A stretch of DNA of 30,489 nt from Gemella haemolysans. GTDB taxonomy: Bacteria; Bacillota; Bacilli; Staphylococcales; Gemellaceae. Shown here in pieces: positions 1 to 7,368 of the stretch (its first letter is position 1; every line of letters begins with the position of its first letter). The stretch is from positions 1 to 30,489 of the forward strand of contig NZ_CABFLN010000017.1 in NCBI RefSeq assembly GCF_901873445.1, written 5' to 3'. Made by a program: the position numbers and the translations under genes. The notes beneath the pieces are model-generated. The model was not told the origin of the DNA. It made no database searches and saw only the letters and a list, made by a program, of their open reading frames with translations.

Positions 1-77
1 ACCGAACACAGAAGTTAAGCTCTTTAGCGTCGAATGTAGTTGGGCTTACGCCCTGTGAGACTAGAACGTTGCCAGGC
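1..77 (+). rRNA. rrf: 5S ribosomal RNA, 3' part
   Basis: The window opens inside a 5S rRNA. ACCGAACACAGAAGTTAAGC and the downstream CCTGTGAGA and GTTGCCAGGC segments match the 3' two thirds of Bacilli 5S rRNA. The 5' end lies outside the window. It is followed after 9 bases by tRNA-Val, so it is the tail of an rrn operon that reads into the tRNA cluster. Confidence 0.93.
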
Positions 78-86
78 TTTTGATTC

Positions 87-162
87 GGAGGTTTAGCTCA
101 GCTGGGAGAGCACTTGCCTTACAAGCAAGGGGTCAGCGGTTCGATCCCGTTAACCTCCACCA
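87..162 (+). tRNA. tRNA-Val(TAC)
   Basis: Cloverleaf with acceptor GGAGGTT/AACCTCC, anticodon stem CTTGC/GCAAG and loop CTTACAA (anticodon TAC). The CCA end is encoded. First tRNA after 5S. Confidence 0.97.
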
Positions 163-167
163 TTTAT

Positions 168-243
<76 letters not shown>

Positions 244-251
244 TTTATTTA

Positions 252-327
252 GAGCCATTAGCTCAGTTGGTAGAGCATTTGACTTTTAATCAAAGGGTCG
301 AAGGTTCGAGTCCTTCATGGCTCACCA
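252..327 (+). tRNA. tRNA-Lys(TTT)
   Basis: Acceptor GAGCCAT/ATGGCTC, anticodon loop CTTTTAA (TTT), CCA encoded. Confidence 0.97.
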
Positions 328-334
328 TTCTTTT

Positions 335-419
335 GCGGGTGTGGCGGAATTGGCAGACGCACTAGACTTAGGATCTAGCGCCTCACGGCGTGGGGGTTCG
401 ACTCCCTTCACCCGCACCA
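335..419 (+). tRNA. tRNA-Leu(TAG)
   Basis: Class II tRNA with a long variable arm. Acceptor GCGGGTG/CACCCGC, anticodon stem CTAGA/TCTAG with loop CTTAGGA (TAG), CCA encoded. Confidence 0.97.
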
Positions 420-432
420 TTTCTGAATATTC

Positions 433-507
433 GCGAAAGTAGTTCAGGGGTAGAACATCACCTTGCCAAGGTGAGGGTCGCGGGTTCAAATCCCGTCTTT
501 CGCTCCA
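433..507 (+). tRNA. tRNA-Gly(GCC)
   Basis: Acceptor GCGAAAG/CTTTCGC, anticodon loop TTGCCAA (GCC), discriminator T, CCA encoded. Confidence 0.97.
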
Positions 508-521
508 ATAGTTAATATAGT

Positions 522-608
522 GCCGGGGTGGCGGAACTGGCAGACGCACAGGACTTAAAATCCTGCGGTAGCAATACCGTACCGGTTCGATTCCGGTCCT
601 CGGCACCA
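522..608 (+). tRNA. tRNA-Leu(TAA)
   Basis: Class II tRNA with a long variable arm. Anticodon stem CAGGA/TCCTG with loop CTTAAAA (TAA), CCA encoded. Confidence 0.97.
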
Positions 609-616
609 TTATATTA

Positions 617-693
617 GCGCCCATAGCTCAATTGGATAGAGCGTTTGACTACGGATCAAAAGGTTAGGGGTTCGACTCCTCTTGGGCGCGCCA
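617..693 (+). tRNA. tRNA-Arg(ACG)
   Basis: Acceptor GCGCCCA/TGGGCGC, anticodon loop CTACGGA (ACG, expected to be edited to ICG by TadA), discriminator G, CCA encoded. Confidence 0.97.
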
Positions 694-703
694 TTAGAGT
701 ACA

Positions 704-780
704 CGGGAAGTAGCTCAGCTTGGTAGAGCACTTGGTTTGGGACCAAGGGGTCGCAGGTTCGAATCCTGTCTTCCCGACCA
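704..780 (+). tRNA. tRNA-Pro(TGG)
   Basis: Acceptor CGGGAAG/CTTCCCG, anticodon stem CTTGG/CCAAG with loop TTTGGGA (TGG), CCA encoded. Confidence 0.97.
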
Positions 781-804
781 TTTAAATATTAACATTATTA
801 AAAA

Positions 805-880
805 GGGGCCTTAGCTCAGCTGGGAGAGCGCCTGCTTTGCACGCAGGAGGTCAGCGGTTCGATCCCGCTAGGCTCCACCA
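805..880 (+). tRNA. tRNA-Ala(TGC)
   Basis: Acceptor GGGGCCT/AGGCTCC with one G-T pair, anticodon loop TTTGCAC (TGC), CCA encoded. Confidence 0.97.
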
Positions 881-907
881 TTTTGAATAATGAATTTAGC
901 CTTTATT

Positions 908-984
908 GGCGGCGTAGCTCAGCTGGCTAGAGCGTACGGTTCATACCCGTAAGGTCGGGGGTTCGATCCCCTCTGCCGCCACCA
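908..984 (+). tRNA. tRNA-Met(CAT), elongator
   Basis: Acceptor GGCGGCG, anticodon stem TACGG/CCGTA with loop TTCATAC (CAT), CCA encoded. It closely resembles the Bacillus elongator tRNA-Met. Of the three CAT tRNAs here, it is the one directly after Ala, the usual place for elongator Met in this cluster type. Confidence 0.92.
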
Positions 985-1013
985 ATAATAGTTAGTGAAT
1001 TCTCTAGGAACAC

Positions 1014-1090
1014 GGACTCTTAGCTCAGTTGGTTAGAGCTATCGGCTCATAACCGATCGGTCGCAGGTTCGAGTCCTGCAGAGTCCACCA
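1014..1090 (+). tRNA. tRNA-Ile2(CAT), read as AUA after lysidine modification
   Basis: Acceptor GGACTCT/AGAGTCC, anticodon stem ATCGG/CCGAT with loop CTCATAA, CCA encoded. The body resembles Bacilli tRNA-Ile2, whose C34 is changed to lysidine by TilS so that it decodes AUA. Assignment rests on similarity and cluster position; the raw anticodon reads as Met. Confidence 0.85.
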
Positions 1091-1098
1091 TTTATCAA

Positions 1099-1191
1099 GG
1101 AGGAATACCCAAGTCCGGCTGAAGGGATCGGTCTTGAAAACCGACAGGAGTGTAAAAGCTCGCAGGGGTTCGAATCCCCTTTCCTCCTCCA
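1099..1191 (+). tRNA. tRNA-Ser(TGA)
   Basis: Class II tRNA with acceptor GGAGGAA/TTCCTCC, anticodon stem TCGGT/ACCGA with loop CTTGAAA (TGA), and a long variable arm. CCA is encoded, but the discriminator base (1188) is T where Bacillus and Staphylococcus tRNA-Ser carry G. Confidence 0.95.
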
Positions 1192-1201
1192 TTTTTATTA
1201 T

Positions 1202-1275
1202 CGCGGGATGGAGCAGTCTGGCAGCTCGTTGGGCTCATAACCCAAAGGTCGATGGTTCAAATCCATCTCCCGCAA
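1202..1275 (+). tRNA. Initiator tRNA-fMet(CAT)
   Basis: It has the initiator hallmarks: start CGCGGGA with an unpaired C1-A72 and three G-C pairs in the anticodon stem (GGG/CCC) around CTCATAA. The gene ends in CAA followed by a T run, so CCA is not encoded and must be added. Confidence 0.96.
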
Positions 1276-1288
1276 TTTTTAATAACTA

Positions 1289-1364
1289 GGTCCCGTGGTG
1301 TAGCGGTTATCACGCCTGCCTGTCACGCAGGAGATCGCGGGTTCGATTCCCGTCGGGACCGCCA
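1289..1364 (+). tRNA. tRNA-Asp(GTC)
   Basis: Acceptor GGTCCCG/CGGGACC, anticodon stem CCTGC/GCAGG with loop CTGTCAC (GTC), discriminator G, CCA encoded. Confidence 0.97.
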
Positions 1365-1390
1365 TTTTTTTTATGTAAAAATTAAATATT

Positions 1391-1466
1391 GCCTCGATAG
1401 CTCAGTTGGTAGAGCAATGGATTGAAGCTCCATGTGTCGGCAGTTCGACTCTGTCTCGAGGCACCA
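1391..1466 (+). tRNA. tRNA-Phe(GAA)
   Basis: Acceptor GCCTCGA/TCGAGGC, anticodon stem ATGGA/TCCAT with loop TTGAAGC (GAA), CCA encoded. Confidence 0.97.
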
Positions 1467-1470
1467 TGTT

Positions 1471-1543
<73 letters not shown>

Positions 1544-1557
1544 TTTTTTTATGTTTT

Positions 1558-1641
1558 GGGAAGATAGCGAAGAGGCTAAACGCGGCGGACTGTAAATCCG
1601 CTCCTTAGGGTTCAGTGGTTCGAATCCACTTCTTCCCACCA
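1558..1641 (+). tRNA. tRNA-Tyr(GTA)
   Basis: Class II tRNA with acceptor GGGAAGA/TCTTCCC, anticodon stem GCGGA/TCCGC with loop CTGTAAA (GTA), long variable arm, CCA encoded. Confidence 0.96.
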
Positions 1642-1646
1642 TTCTT

Positions 1647-1717
1647 AGGGACGTAGTTTAACGGTAGAACAAAGGTCTCCAAAACCTTTGGTGTGGGTTC
1701 GATTCCTGCCGTCCCTG
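1647..1717 (+). tRNA. tRNA-Trp(CCA anticodon)
   Basis: Acceptor AGGGACG/CGTCCCT, anticodon stem AAGGT/ACCTT with loop CTCCAAA (CCA), discriminator G. The next bases are TTC, so the CCA end is not encoded. Last tRNA of the cluster. Confidence 0.95.
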
Positions 1718-1720
1718 TTC

Positions 1721-1756
1721 AAAGTGTAATCATTTATGATTATGCTTTTTTTTTTT
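1721..1756 (+). terminator. Terminator of the rRNA-tRNA operon
   Basis: Stem TAATCA/TGATTA (1727-1732, 1737-1742) with loop TTTA and further AG/CT pairing across a mismatch, followed by eleven T residues. The stem is AT-rich and not strong, but the T run and its place just after the last tRNA support it. Confidence 0.7.
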
Positions 1757-1853
1757 ATGTAAAATAGTAATTTTAAATATATATTCTTAGGAAATATTCT
1801 TTGAAATTGCTAAAATAAGTGGATTATTTAGTTATTTTCTTTGGGAAATATTT

Positions 1854-1882
1854 TTGACAAAATATATTAATTATGTTATTGT
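1854..1882 (+). promoter_or_regulatory. Promoter of the noc-parAB operon
   Basis: A perfect -35 TTGACA (1854-1859) is followed after 17 bases by TATTGT (1877-1882) as a -10. A Noc-box-like half site, GGGAAATA, lies at 1843-1850 directly upstream of the -35. The start is expected near 1889, before an AGGAGG ribosome binding site at 1904-1909. Confidence 0.65.
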
Positions 1883-1915
1883 ATAAGTGTAGAAGAGGGT
1901 AATAGGAGGTAAAAT

Positions 1916-2800
1916 ATGAGTGAAAGTGTAAAACCATTTAGTAAACTGTATGATTTAACACAAAGAGCAGAAAAAGTTGGTATTTCTGATGATGATGTTC
2001 TTAGAGAAATCTTAGTAGAAAAGATTGTACCTAATAAATATCAACCTAGAAGGGAATTTACAGAAGGGAAGATTAAAGAATTGGCAGAGTCTATTAAACA
2101 AAATGGATTACTCCAATCTATAACAGTACGTGATATAGGGAATGGATTTTATGAACTTATTGCTGGTGAAAGAAGATTAAGAGCAATTAAGTATTTACAA
2201 TATTCTACAACTAAGGCAATTGTAAAAGAATTAACTGAAGAGCAAATGGCAACTTTAGCTTTGATTGAAAATATTCAAAGAGAAGAATTAACACCAATAG
2301 AAGAAGCTTATGCATATCAAGAACTTCTAAGTATAAATAAACTTACGCAAGATGAACTTGCGAAGTCATTAGGTAAAACACAGGCTACTGTTGCGAATAA
2401 GTTACGTTTATTAAAATTAAGTGATAGAGTAATTGATGCTATTAATACTAAGAAAATTACTGAGCGACATGGGCGTGCTATGGTAAAATTAGATGTTTCT
2501 GCACAAGAGAAATTATTAGTTCAGATTTTATCACAAAATTTAAATGTTTCTCAAACTGAAGAAAAAATTGATACTTATCTAAAGATTAAAAAAGATATTA
2601 AAGTTTTTAATACTGTCGTTAATTATGATGGTCAGAAAGTTATAGCTAAACTTACAAAAGAAATAGCAAAATTAGAAGAAAAATATAATGTTAGTCTTAA
2701 TAAAGAAGAAGAAGAAAATATGGATAGTATAGTTATTAAAGTTACTATACCAAGATATGTTAATAAAGAGGTAAAAGATGAAAATTTTAGCGATATGTAA
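1916..2800 (+). CDS. noc: Nucleoid occlusion protein Noc (ParB family)
   Basis: Noc is a ParB-family CTPase/DNA-binding protein that spreads from Noc boxes, contacts the membrane through an N-terminal amphipathic helix, and keeps the division septum off the nucleoid. The ParB N domain is at about residues 30-120, with the CTP-binding GERR motif. A helix-turn-helix follows (LTQDELAKSLGKTQATVANK), then ITERHGRAM, where Noc proteins have ERH and Spo0J has GHGR/AHAR. The N-terminal stretch SKLYDLTQ could be the membrane helix. At 294 residues the length is normal. ATG follows AGGAGG by 6 bases. Its end overlaps parA by 23 bases. Noc is favoured over a second ParB by motif and by its place upstream of parA-parB. 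Confidence 0.9.
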   Translation: MSESVKPFSKLYDLTQRAEKVGISDDDVLREILVEKIVPNKYQPRREFTEGKIKELAESIKQNGLLQSITVRDIGNGFYELIAGERRLRAIKYLQYSTTKAIVKELTEEQMATLALIENIQREELTPIEEAYAYQELLSINKLTQDELAKSLGKTQATVANKLRLLKLSDRVIDAINTKKITERHGRAMVKLDVSAQEKLLVQILSQNLNVSQTEEKIDTYLKIKKDIKVFNTVVNYDGQKVIAKLTKEIAKLEEKYNVSLNKEEEENMDSIVIKVTIPRYVNKEVKDENFSDM

Positions 2801-3536
2801 TCAAAAAGGTGGAGTAGGAAAAACAACTACGTCAATAAATTTAGCAGCTTCTCTAGCTCATTTAAAGAAAAAAGTATTGTTAATAGATACTGATCCACAA
2901 GCTAATGCTACGAGCGGTGTAGGTGTAGATAAAGCAGCGATAGAACAATCAATTTATAACATACTTGTTGATGAAGTTAATATTAATGATGTTATTTTAA
3001 AAACAGCTTATGAGAACTTAGATATAGTTCCATCTAGTATAGCTTTAGCAGGTGCAGAAGTTGAACTAGTTTCAGCGATTAGTCGTGAACAACGTATGAA
3101 AAATGCAATCTCAGAAATTAAAGAAAAATATGACTATGTGGTAATCGATTGTCCACCGTCTTTAGGTCTAATTACGTTAAATTCTTTAACTGCAGCTAAT
3201 GGGGTAATAATTCCTGTACAAACTGAATATTATGCCTTAGAAGGGCTTAGCCAGCTTATGAATACATTTAATATAGTTAGAAAACACTTGAACTCTAAAT
3301 TAGATATTTTCGGTGTATTACTTACTATGACTGATAGTAGAACAAATATATCTAATCAGGTAGCAGAGCAAGTTAGAGAACACTTTAAAGATAAAGCATT
3401 TAACACAGTTATTTCAAGAACTGTACGTTTAAGTGAAGCGCCAAGTTTTGGTGAACCAATTATTGAATATGCTAAAAATTCTAATGGTGCAAAACAATAT
3501 TTATCATTAGCTAAAGAGGTGATTGAGCGTGGCTAA
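2778..3536 (+). CDS. parA: Chromosome partitioning ATPase ParA/Soj
   Basis: Deviant Walker-type ATPase that works with ParB in origin segregation and, in Bacilli, also regulates DnaA. The P-loop KGGVGKTT is at residues 10-17, Walker A' is DTDPQANAT near 38-46, and Walker B is VVIDCPPSLG near 120. The length of 252 residues is typical for chromosomal Soj (about 253). It begins inside the end of noc, with ribosome binding site AGAGG before the ATG, and runs into parB; the three genes are almost certainly translationally coupled. Chromosomal rather than plasmid ParA is favoured by the short N-terminus and the noc/parB context. Confidence 0.96.
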   Translation: MKILAICNQKGGVGKTTTSINLAASLAHLKKKVLLIDTDPQANATSGVGVDKAAIEQSIYNILVDEVNINDVILKTAYENLDIVPSSIALAGAEVELVSAISREQRMKNAISEIKEKYDYVVIDCPPSLGLITLNSLTAANGVIIPVQTEYYALEGLSQLMNTFNIVRKHLNSKLDIFGVLLTMTDSRTNISNQVAEQVREHFKDKAFNTVISRTVRLSEAPSFGEPIIEYAKNSNGAKQYLSLAKEVIERG

Positions 3537-4389
3537 GAAATTAGGTAAAGGTTTAGGACGTGGACTTGATGCTATCTTTGCTACTGAAAATGTAGAATTA
3601 ACTACTGATAATGATAAAATTGTAGAAATTTCGTTAGAAGAGATTAAGAAAAATCCATATCAACCACGTACTTATTTTAATGAAGAGAAGTTAAATGAAT
3701 TAAAAGAATCAATTGAAAAAAATGGATTATTACAACCTATTATTGTAAAAAAAGCTGTAAAAGGTTATTATATTATAGCAGGGGAGCGCCGTTATAGAGC
3801 TTTTGAACTGCTAGGTAAGAAAGAAATTCCAGCTATTATTAAAGAAATGATAGATGAAGAAATGATGATTTTTGCGGTTCTAGAGAACTTGCAACGTGAG
3901 GATTTATCAGCACTAGAAGAATCAGAAAGTTATAAAAATCTGATGGATAAAATGTCATTAACTCAAGAAGAACTTGCTAAAAAACTTGGGAAAAGTAGAC
4001 CATATATCGCGAATAGTTTACGACTATTAAAATTACCTACAGAAATAAAAAATAAGCTTGAGCAAGGGCTAATAAGTGCAGCTCATGCAAGAACTTTACT
4101 TTCATTAAAAACAAAAAAAGCTATGGAAGAAGTTTGTGCTTTAGTAATTGATAGAAAAATGTCAGTTCGCGAGCTAGAAGAATATGTAGTGAAGTTATTA
4201 AAACCTAAAGAGATTAAGAAACCAAAAACTAAGGATATATTTATAGAAGAACAAGAAAACAATCTTAAAAAACTGCTAGGAACTTCTGTAACGATTAAAC
4301 AAGGTCGTAATAAAAAAGGTAAGATAGAAATTGAGTTCAAAGATAATGATGAATTTGAACGTATTATTTCATTATTCAAGGATGAGTAA
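3529..4389 (+). CDS. parB: Chromosome partitioning protein ParB/Spo0J
   Basis: ParB is a CTP-dependent clamp that loads at parS sites and spreads, working with ParA and SMC loading. From the chosen start the protein begins MAKKLGKGLGRGLDAIF, the standard Spo0J N-terminus. Next come NPYQPR, the CTP-binding AGERRYRA, ENLQREDLS, a helix-turn-helix (LTQEELAKKLGKSRPYIANS) and a C-terminal dimer domain. I chose GTG at 3529, 9 bases after AGAGG; a TTG at 3523 is in frame but sits only 3 bases from that site. It overlaps the parA stop by 8 bases. At 286 residues the length is typical. I saw no convincing parS site in the window. Confidence 0.95.
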   Translation: MAKKLGKGLGRGLDAIFATENVELTTDNDKIVEISLEEIKKNPYQPRTYFNEEKLNELKESIEKNGLLQPIIVKKAVKGYYIIAGERRYRAFELLGKKEIPAIIKEMIDEEMMIFAVLENLQREDLSALEESESYKNLMDKMSLTQEELAKKLGKSRPYIANSLRLLKLPTEIKNKLEQGLISAAHARTLLSLKTKKAMEEVCALVIDRKMSVRELEEYVVKLLKPKEIKKPKTKDIFIEEQENNLKKLLGTSVTIKQGRNKKGKIEIEFKDNDEFERIISLFKDE

Positions 4390-4391
4390 TT

Positions 4392-5255
4392 ATGAATTTT
4401 ATTGAAAAGATAAAAACATCAGTAAGCAACACTGACTTACTAATCACAGTTTTAGAAAAAATATTACTTATAATTGTAATTTTTATTATTGCATCAGTTT
4501 TAGTACGTATATTTAATAGAATTATTGATTATATAATGATAACTAGAGATAATGCTAATAAGAAGTTTAATATAAAGTTTAATGAGAAACGATCAGAAAC
4601 TTTACATAAACTTGTAAGAAGTGCAGTTCGTTATACAATATACTTTATTGCATTTTTCCAAGTATTGTCAATCCTAGGAGTTAATACTACGAGTATTGTT
4701 GCTAGTGCAGGTATAGCATCGGTAGCTATTGGTTTTGGTGCACAGAGCTTAGTTAAAGATATTATATCTGGATTTTTCATTATTCTTGAAGGACAATTTG
4801 ATGTAGGAGATAACGTGAAAATATATAACCAAGCAGCTTTTATTGCAGGTGGTTATGTAATGTCACTTGGTTTACGTTCTACTAAGATCCGTTCTAAAAA
4901 TGGTGAAGTTTACTTTATTCCAAATGGAACTATTAATCAAGTTGTAAATTACTCATTAATGTACAACTTAGCTTTAGTAGAGTTACCGATAAAAATTGAT
5001 GAATCTATTGAAGAGATAGAAGACCGAGTAAACAAAGTGATTAATAATGCAAATAATAAAAAAGAATATCATGATTTATTATATAAAAACGATAAATTAC
5101 ATATTGATTATATAGAAAAAATTGCTGACAACGTTGTTACGATTCATGTTATTGGAAAAGCAAAAGTTGGGAAAAAACAAGATGTGGAAACAATGTTAAG
5201 ACGTGATTTTTATAGAGAGTTTGAATCTTTATTAACATCGAATGAAGAAAAATAG
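4392..5255 (+). CDS. Small-conductance mechanosensitive channel family protein (MscS/YkuT-like)
   Basis: Membrane channel expected to open under membrane tension and release solutes on osmotic downshock. Predicted helices lie at about residues 17-45, 80-100 and 102-135. The third has the small-residue-rich MscS pore pattern (SIVASAGIASVAIGFGAQSL), followed by VKDIISGFFIILEGQFDVGD, which leads into the cytoplasmic beta domain. The length of 287 residues fits the short YkuT/YggB class. It starts 2 bases after the parB stop, so it is in the same operon; MscS beside parB also occurs in staphylococci. The specific channel type cannot be told from sequence alone. Confidence 0.9.
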   Translation: MNFIEKIKTSVSNTDLLITVLEKILLIIVIFIIASVLVRIFNRIIDYIMITRDNANKKFNIKFNEKRSETLHKLVRSAVRYTIYFIAFFQVLSILGVNTTSIVASAGIASVAIGFGAQSLVKDIISGFFIILEGQFDVGDNVKIYNQAAFIAGGYVMSLGLRSTKIRSKNGEVYFIPNGTINQVVNYSLMYNLALVELPIKIDESIEEIEDRVNKVINNANNKKEYHDLLYKNDKLHIDYIEKIADNVVTIHVIGKAKVGKKQDVETMLRRDFYREFESLLTSNEEK

Positions 5256-5266
5256 GAGGTTGGATT

Positions 5267-5452
5267 GTGGAATACGAATTAAATGATATAGTTGAAATGA
5301 AAAAACAACACCCTTGTGGCACGAATAGATGGCAAATTACACGTATGGGGGCAGATATAAAGATAAAATGTCTAAAGTGTGATAACAACATTATGATGCC
5401 AAGACGTGAATTTAATAAGAAAATTAAAAAAATAGTAGAAAAACACTCATAA
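5267..5452 (+). CDS. DUF951 family small protein
   Basis: A 61-residue soluble protein of the DUF951 family, common in Firmicutes near parB or ychF. Function is unknown. It shows the family pattern: an N-terminal DIVEMKKQHPCG, then RMGADIKIKC and CLKCDN. The three cysteines (HPCG and CLKC) could bind zinc, which is inference. It starts with GTG at 5267, 7 bases after AGGAGG (5254-5259), which overlaps the stop codon of the MscS gene. A strong hairpin terminator follows at once, so it is the last gene of the noc operon. Confidence 0.88.
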   Translation: MEYELNDIVEMKKQHPCGTNRWQITRMGADIKIKCLKCDNNIMMPRREFNKKIKKIVEKHS

Positions 5453-5456
5453 TATG

Positions 5457-5496
5457 AAAAGCTAGTGAATCAATTTAGAGATTTACTAGCTTTTTA
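5457..5496. terminator. Bidirectional terminator
   Basis: Long stem of AAAAGCTAGTGAATC pairing with GATTTACTAGCTTTTT, ending in T residues on the plus strand and preceded by A residues that serve the minus strand. It separates the convergent DUF951 and VTT genes. Confidence 0.88.
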
Positions 5497-5502
5497 TTAA
5501 TA

Positions 5503-6051
5503 TTATTTATTAAACCTTTTTGCTACTTTAGAACTAATGAAGCCAAAAGCTAAAACAATAATTATACCGTATAAAAATTCTGTACTTCCAATATTGTTAA
5601 GAGTTGTACCGAAGTGTAACCAAATCAGTTTCCCTGGAATAAGGCCAATAAGATTTCCGATGAAATATTTTTTAAAAGATATTCTAGTTAAACCATAAGA
5701 GTAACAGATAACACTGTTAGGAAGAACTGGAATTAGTCTATAAATTATTAAAACTAAAGTTAATTTATTTTCACTAATACCGAAGATTGTATCATATTGT
5801 TTTTTCGATAGTTTTTTTGCTAAGTATTTTTCTACATAATCACTAGCAAAGTATCTTGCAATAAAAAACATTGCACTAGTATATATCATTGCAGAAATTA
5901 TCGATAGGATAAACCCGTGCGTAAAGCCAAAAAGATATCCCCCAATTGCAGAAAATATCCCCGGTGGAAATAAAAATATTGGTAATATTGATGCTAATAG
6001 TAAATAGATTATAGGTGCAAAATCACCAAATTGAGCTATAAATTCTTGCAT
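5503..6051 (-). CDS. VTT/DedA-like membrane protein (TVP38/TMEM64 family), copy 1
   Basis: Integral membrane protein of the VTT (SNARE-associated/DedA) superfamily; relatives are linked to lipid scrambling or proton-coupled transport, but the substrate here is unknown. Seen in sequence: an N-terminal hydrophobic hairpin with LFPPGIFSAIGGYLFGF, the conserved G-x-x-x-G-type region and RLIPVLPNSVICYSYGLT, which matches the family core R-x-x-P-x-x-P. I start at ATG 6051, preceded by AGAAGGAG, giving 182 residues; an upstream in-frame ATG at 6153 has no such site. It is a paralogue of the gene at 25687-26286 (shared FAPIIY, KQYDTIFG/KQHDRIFN, RLIP). A -10-like TATAAT lies on the minus strand at 6082-6087. 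Confidence 0.85.
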   Translation of the reverse strand: MQEFIAQFGDFAPIIYLLLASILPIFLFPPGIFSAIGGYLFGFTHGFILSIISAMIYTSAMFFIARYFASDYVEKYLAKKLSKKQYDTIFGISENKLTLVLIIYRLIPVLPNSVICYSYGLTRISFKKYFIGNLIGLIPGKLIWLHFGTTLNNIGSTEFLYGIIIVLAFGFISSKVAKRFNK

Positions 6052-6135
6052 AGGTTCTCCTTCTGATAAAATAATATTCTTATTATACCATAAATATGAG
6101 GGAATAATCGACTTAAAACCTATGATGTAATAAAT

Positions 6136-6198
6136 AACAATTTCCCAGAACAAATTTTAATTTCAAAGTGAAAATACTAGTTTGGTCTGGGAATTGTT
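6136..6198 (-). repeat. Long imperfect inverted repeat between two minus-strand genes
   Basis: Arm AACAATTTCCCAGAACAAA (6136-6154) pairs with TTTGGTCTGGGAATTGTT (6181-6198). The loop holds a second small hairpin, TTTCA/TGAAA. On the minus strand it lies between the dioxygenase gene and the VTT gene, so it may end or process the upstream transcript, but no clean T run follows. It could also be a small mobile-repeat remnant. Confidence 0.6.
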
Positions 6199-6243
6199 AA
6201 TTTAAAGTAACTTATTTAGAAAATACTTACTAGATTATTTATA

Positions 6244-7092
6244 TTAAATATCTTTTATTAAATGAATTTCAATTCCATTAGGATCATTAATGATGATTTT
6301 ATCGTCATATTCAGAGATGATTTTAGCGTTGTTATTTTTTATATTTTCTACAACTTTGTTGTAAGCAACATCATCAATAAATAGAATTTCAAAATGATCT
6401 AAACCTGGTGTACCTTTTTGTCTAAGACTTAGATTAGGACCTCCCCAATGATTAACAGCTAGATGATGGTGGTAATTACCATAAGCAATCCAACTCGCAC
6501 TAGCCACTGTGAATTTATCACTAAATCCTAGTACTTCTTGATAGAAGTTAGAAGAAACGGTAGAGTTTTGAACACTTAAATGAACGTGCCCAATAATAGT
6601 TCCTACTGGTAAAGTATAAGGCACTACAGTTTCAGAGATATCAAGTAGGTGTGTAGCATCGATAGGATCTGTTACTCCTATGATTCTTCCATCTTCTCTT
6701 ATATCCCAAGTACTTTCAGCTTTATCATAATATACTTCTATTCCATTTCCTTCAATATCGTTTAAATATAGTGCATTACTGTATCCATGATCTGAACCAC
6801 CATCTAAAGGTATATTAGAATCTATAAAGTGACGTAAGATATTAGCTAGACTTTGTTCATCTGGAACTAGGTAGGCTATGTGATATAGTCCGTAAGAACG
6901 TACAAGAGGACCATCGACTTTTTTCATGTGAAGAAGTGGAGTATTATCAGAAGTACCTAAAGTAGCTTCAGTTTCGTTTCTAGAAATTACAGTCATACCC
7001 ATAGCTTCTGTGTAGAATTTAAGTTGTCTTTCAAAGTTTACAACATTAAGTGTTGCAGTTCCAAGTTTAATATTTGAATTATATTTTTTCAT
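6244..7092 (-). CDS. VOC-family extradiol-type dioxygenase (CatE-like)
   Basis: Two-domain vicinal-oxygen-chelate protein of 282 residues, resembling Bacillus CatE/YfiE (catechol-2,3-dioxygenase or glyoxalase-like). Each half has the beta-alpha-beta-beta-beta pattern. The C-terminal half keeps the expected metal ligands: a His in IGHVHLSV (169/171), His in GLDHFEI (232) and Glu in GIEIHL (275). The N-terminal half has YHIAYLV and GIEVYY. In Bacilli such genes are often induced by quinones or catechol through MarR-type repressors; the inverted repeat at 7198-7219 fits such an operator. The ATG at 7092 has a weak ribosome binding site (AAGGATGG). The natural substrate is not known. Confidence 0.85.
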   Translation of the reverse strand: MKKYNSNIKLGTATLNVVNFERQLKFYTEAMGMTVISRNETEATLGTSDNTPLLHMKKVDGPLVRSYGLYHIAYLVPDEQSLANILRHFIDSNIPLDGGSDHGYSNALYLNDIEGNGIEVYYDKAESTWDIREDGRIIGVTDPIDATHLLDISETVVPYTLPVGTIIGHVHLSVQNSTVSSNFYQEVLGFSDKFTVASASWIAYGNYHHHLAVNHWGGPNLSLRQKGTPGLDHFEILFIDDVAYNKVVENIKNNNAKIISEYDDKIIINDPNGIEIHLIKDI

Positions 7093-7150
7093 AGTTAATT
7101 ACCATCCTTTTAAAAATTTTTTTTCGTAGAACTTTATCTCTTGTAATATA

Positions 7151-7219
7151 TTTTACATACTATAATATATTTTGTAAAGTACTTACTTTTATAATAGTTA
7201 GTATCTTTTAGTATACTAA
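7151..7219 (-). promoter_or_regulatory. Promoter and putative operator of the CatE-like gene
   Basis: On the minus strand TTTACA is followed after 17 bases by TAAAAT, ahead of the gene at 7092. Upstream lies the inverted repeat TTAGTAT-N8-ATACTAA (7198-7204, 7213-7219), of the kind bound by MarR-like dimers. A near-duplicate AATATATTTT motif also occurs at 7145 and 7163. Repressor identity is unknown; no regulator gene is adjacent. Confidence 0.4.
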
Positions 7220-7368
7220 TGAATAAAATTAAGGATTATTAACAAAAATATTTTTAAATAGCATAATAATAAATGATAAGTTTTGCGTTTTATGTTATAA
7301 TAATTAAGTTGAGTAGGCAAGGCCTAAGTAATATAAGAAATTAATGAAGAAAAGGAGTGATTGATACT

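Noticed and set aside
6052..6153. N-terminal extension of the first VTT protein
   Set aside because: The longer start has no ribosome binding site, while ATG 6051 follows AGAAGGAG and gives an N-terminus matching the paralogue.
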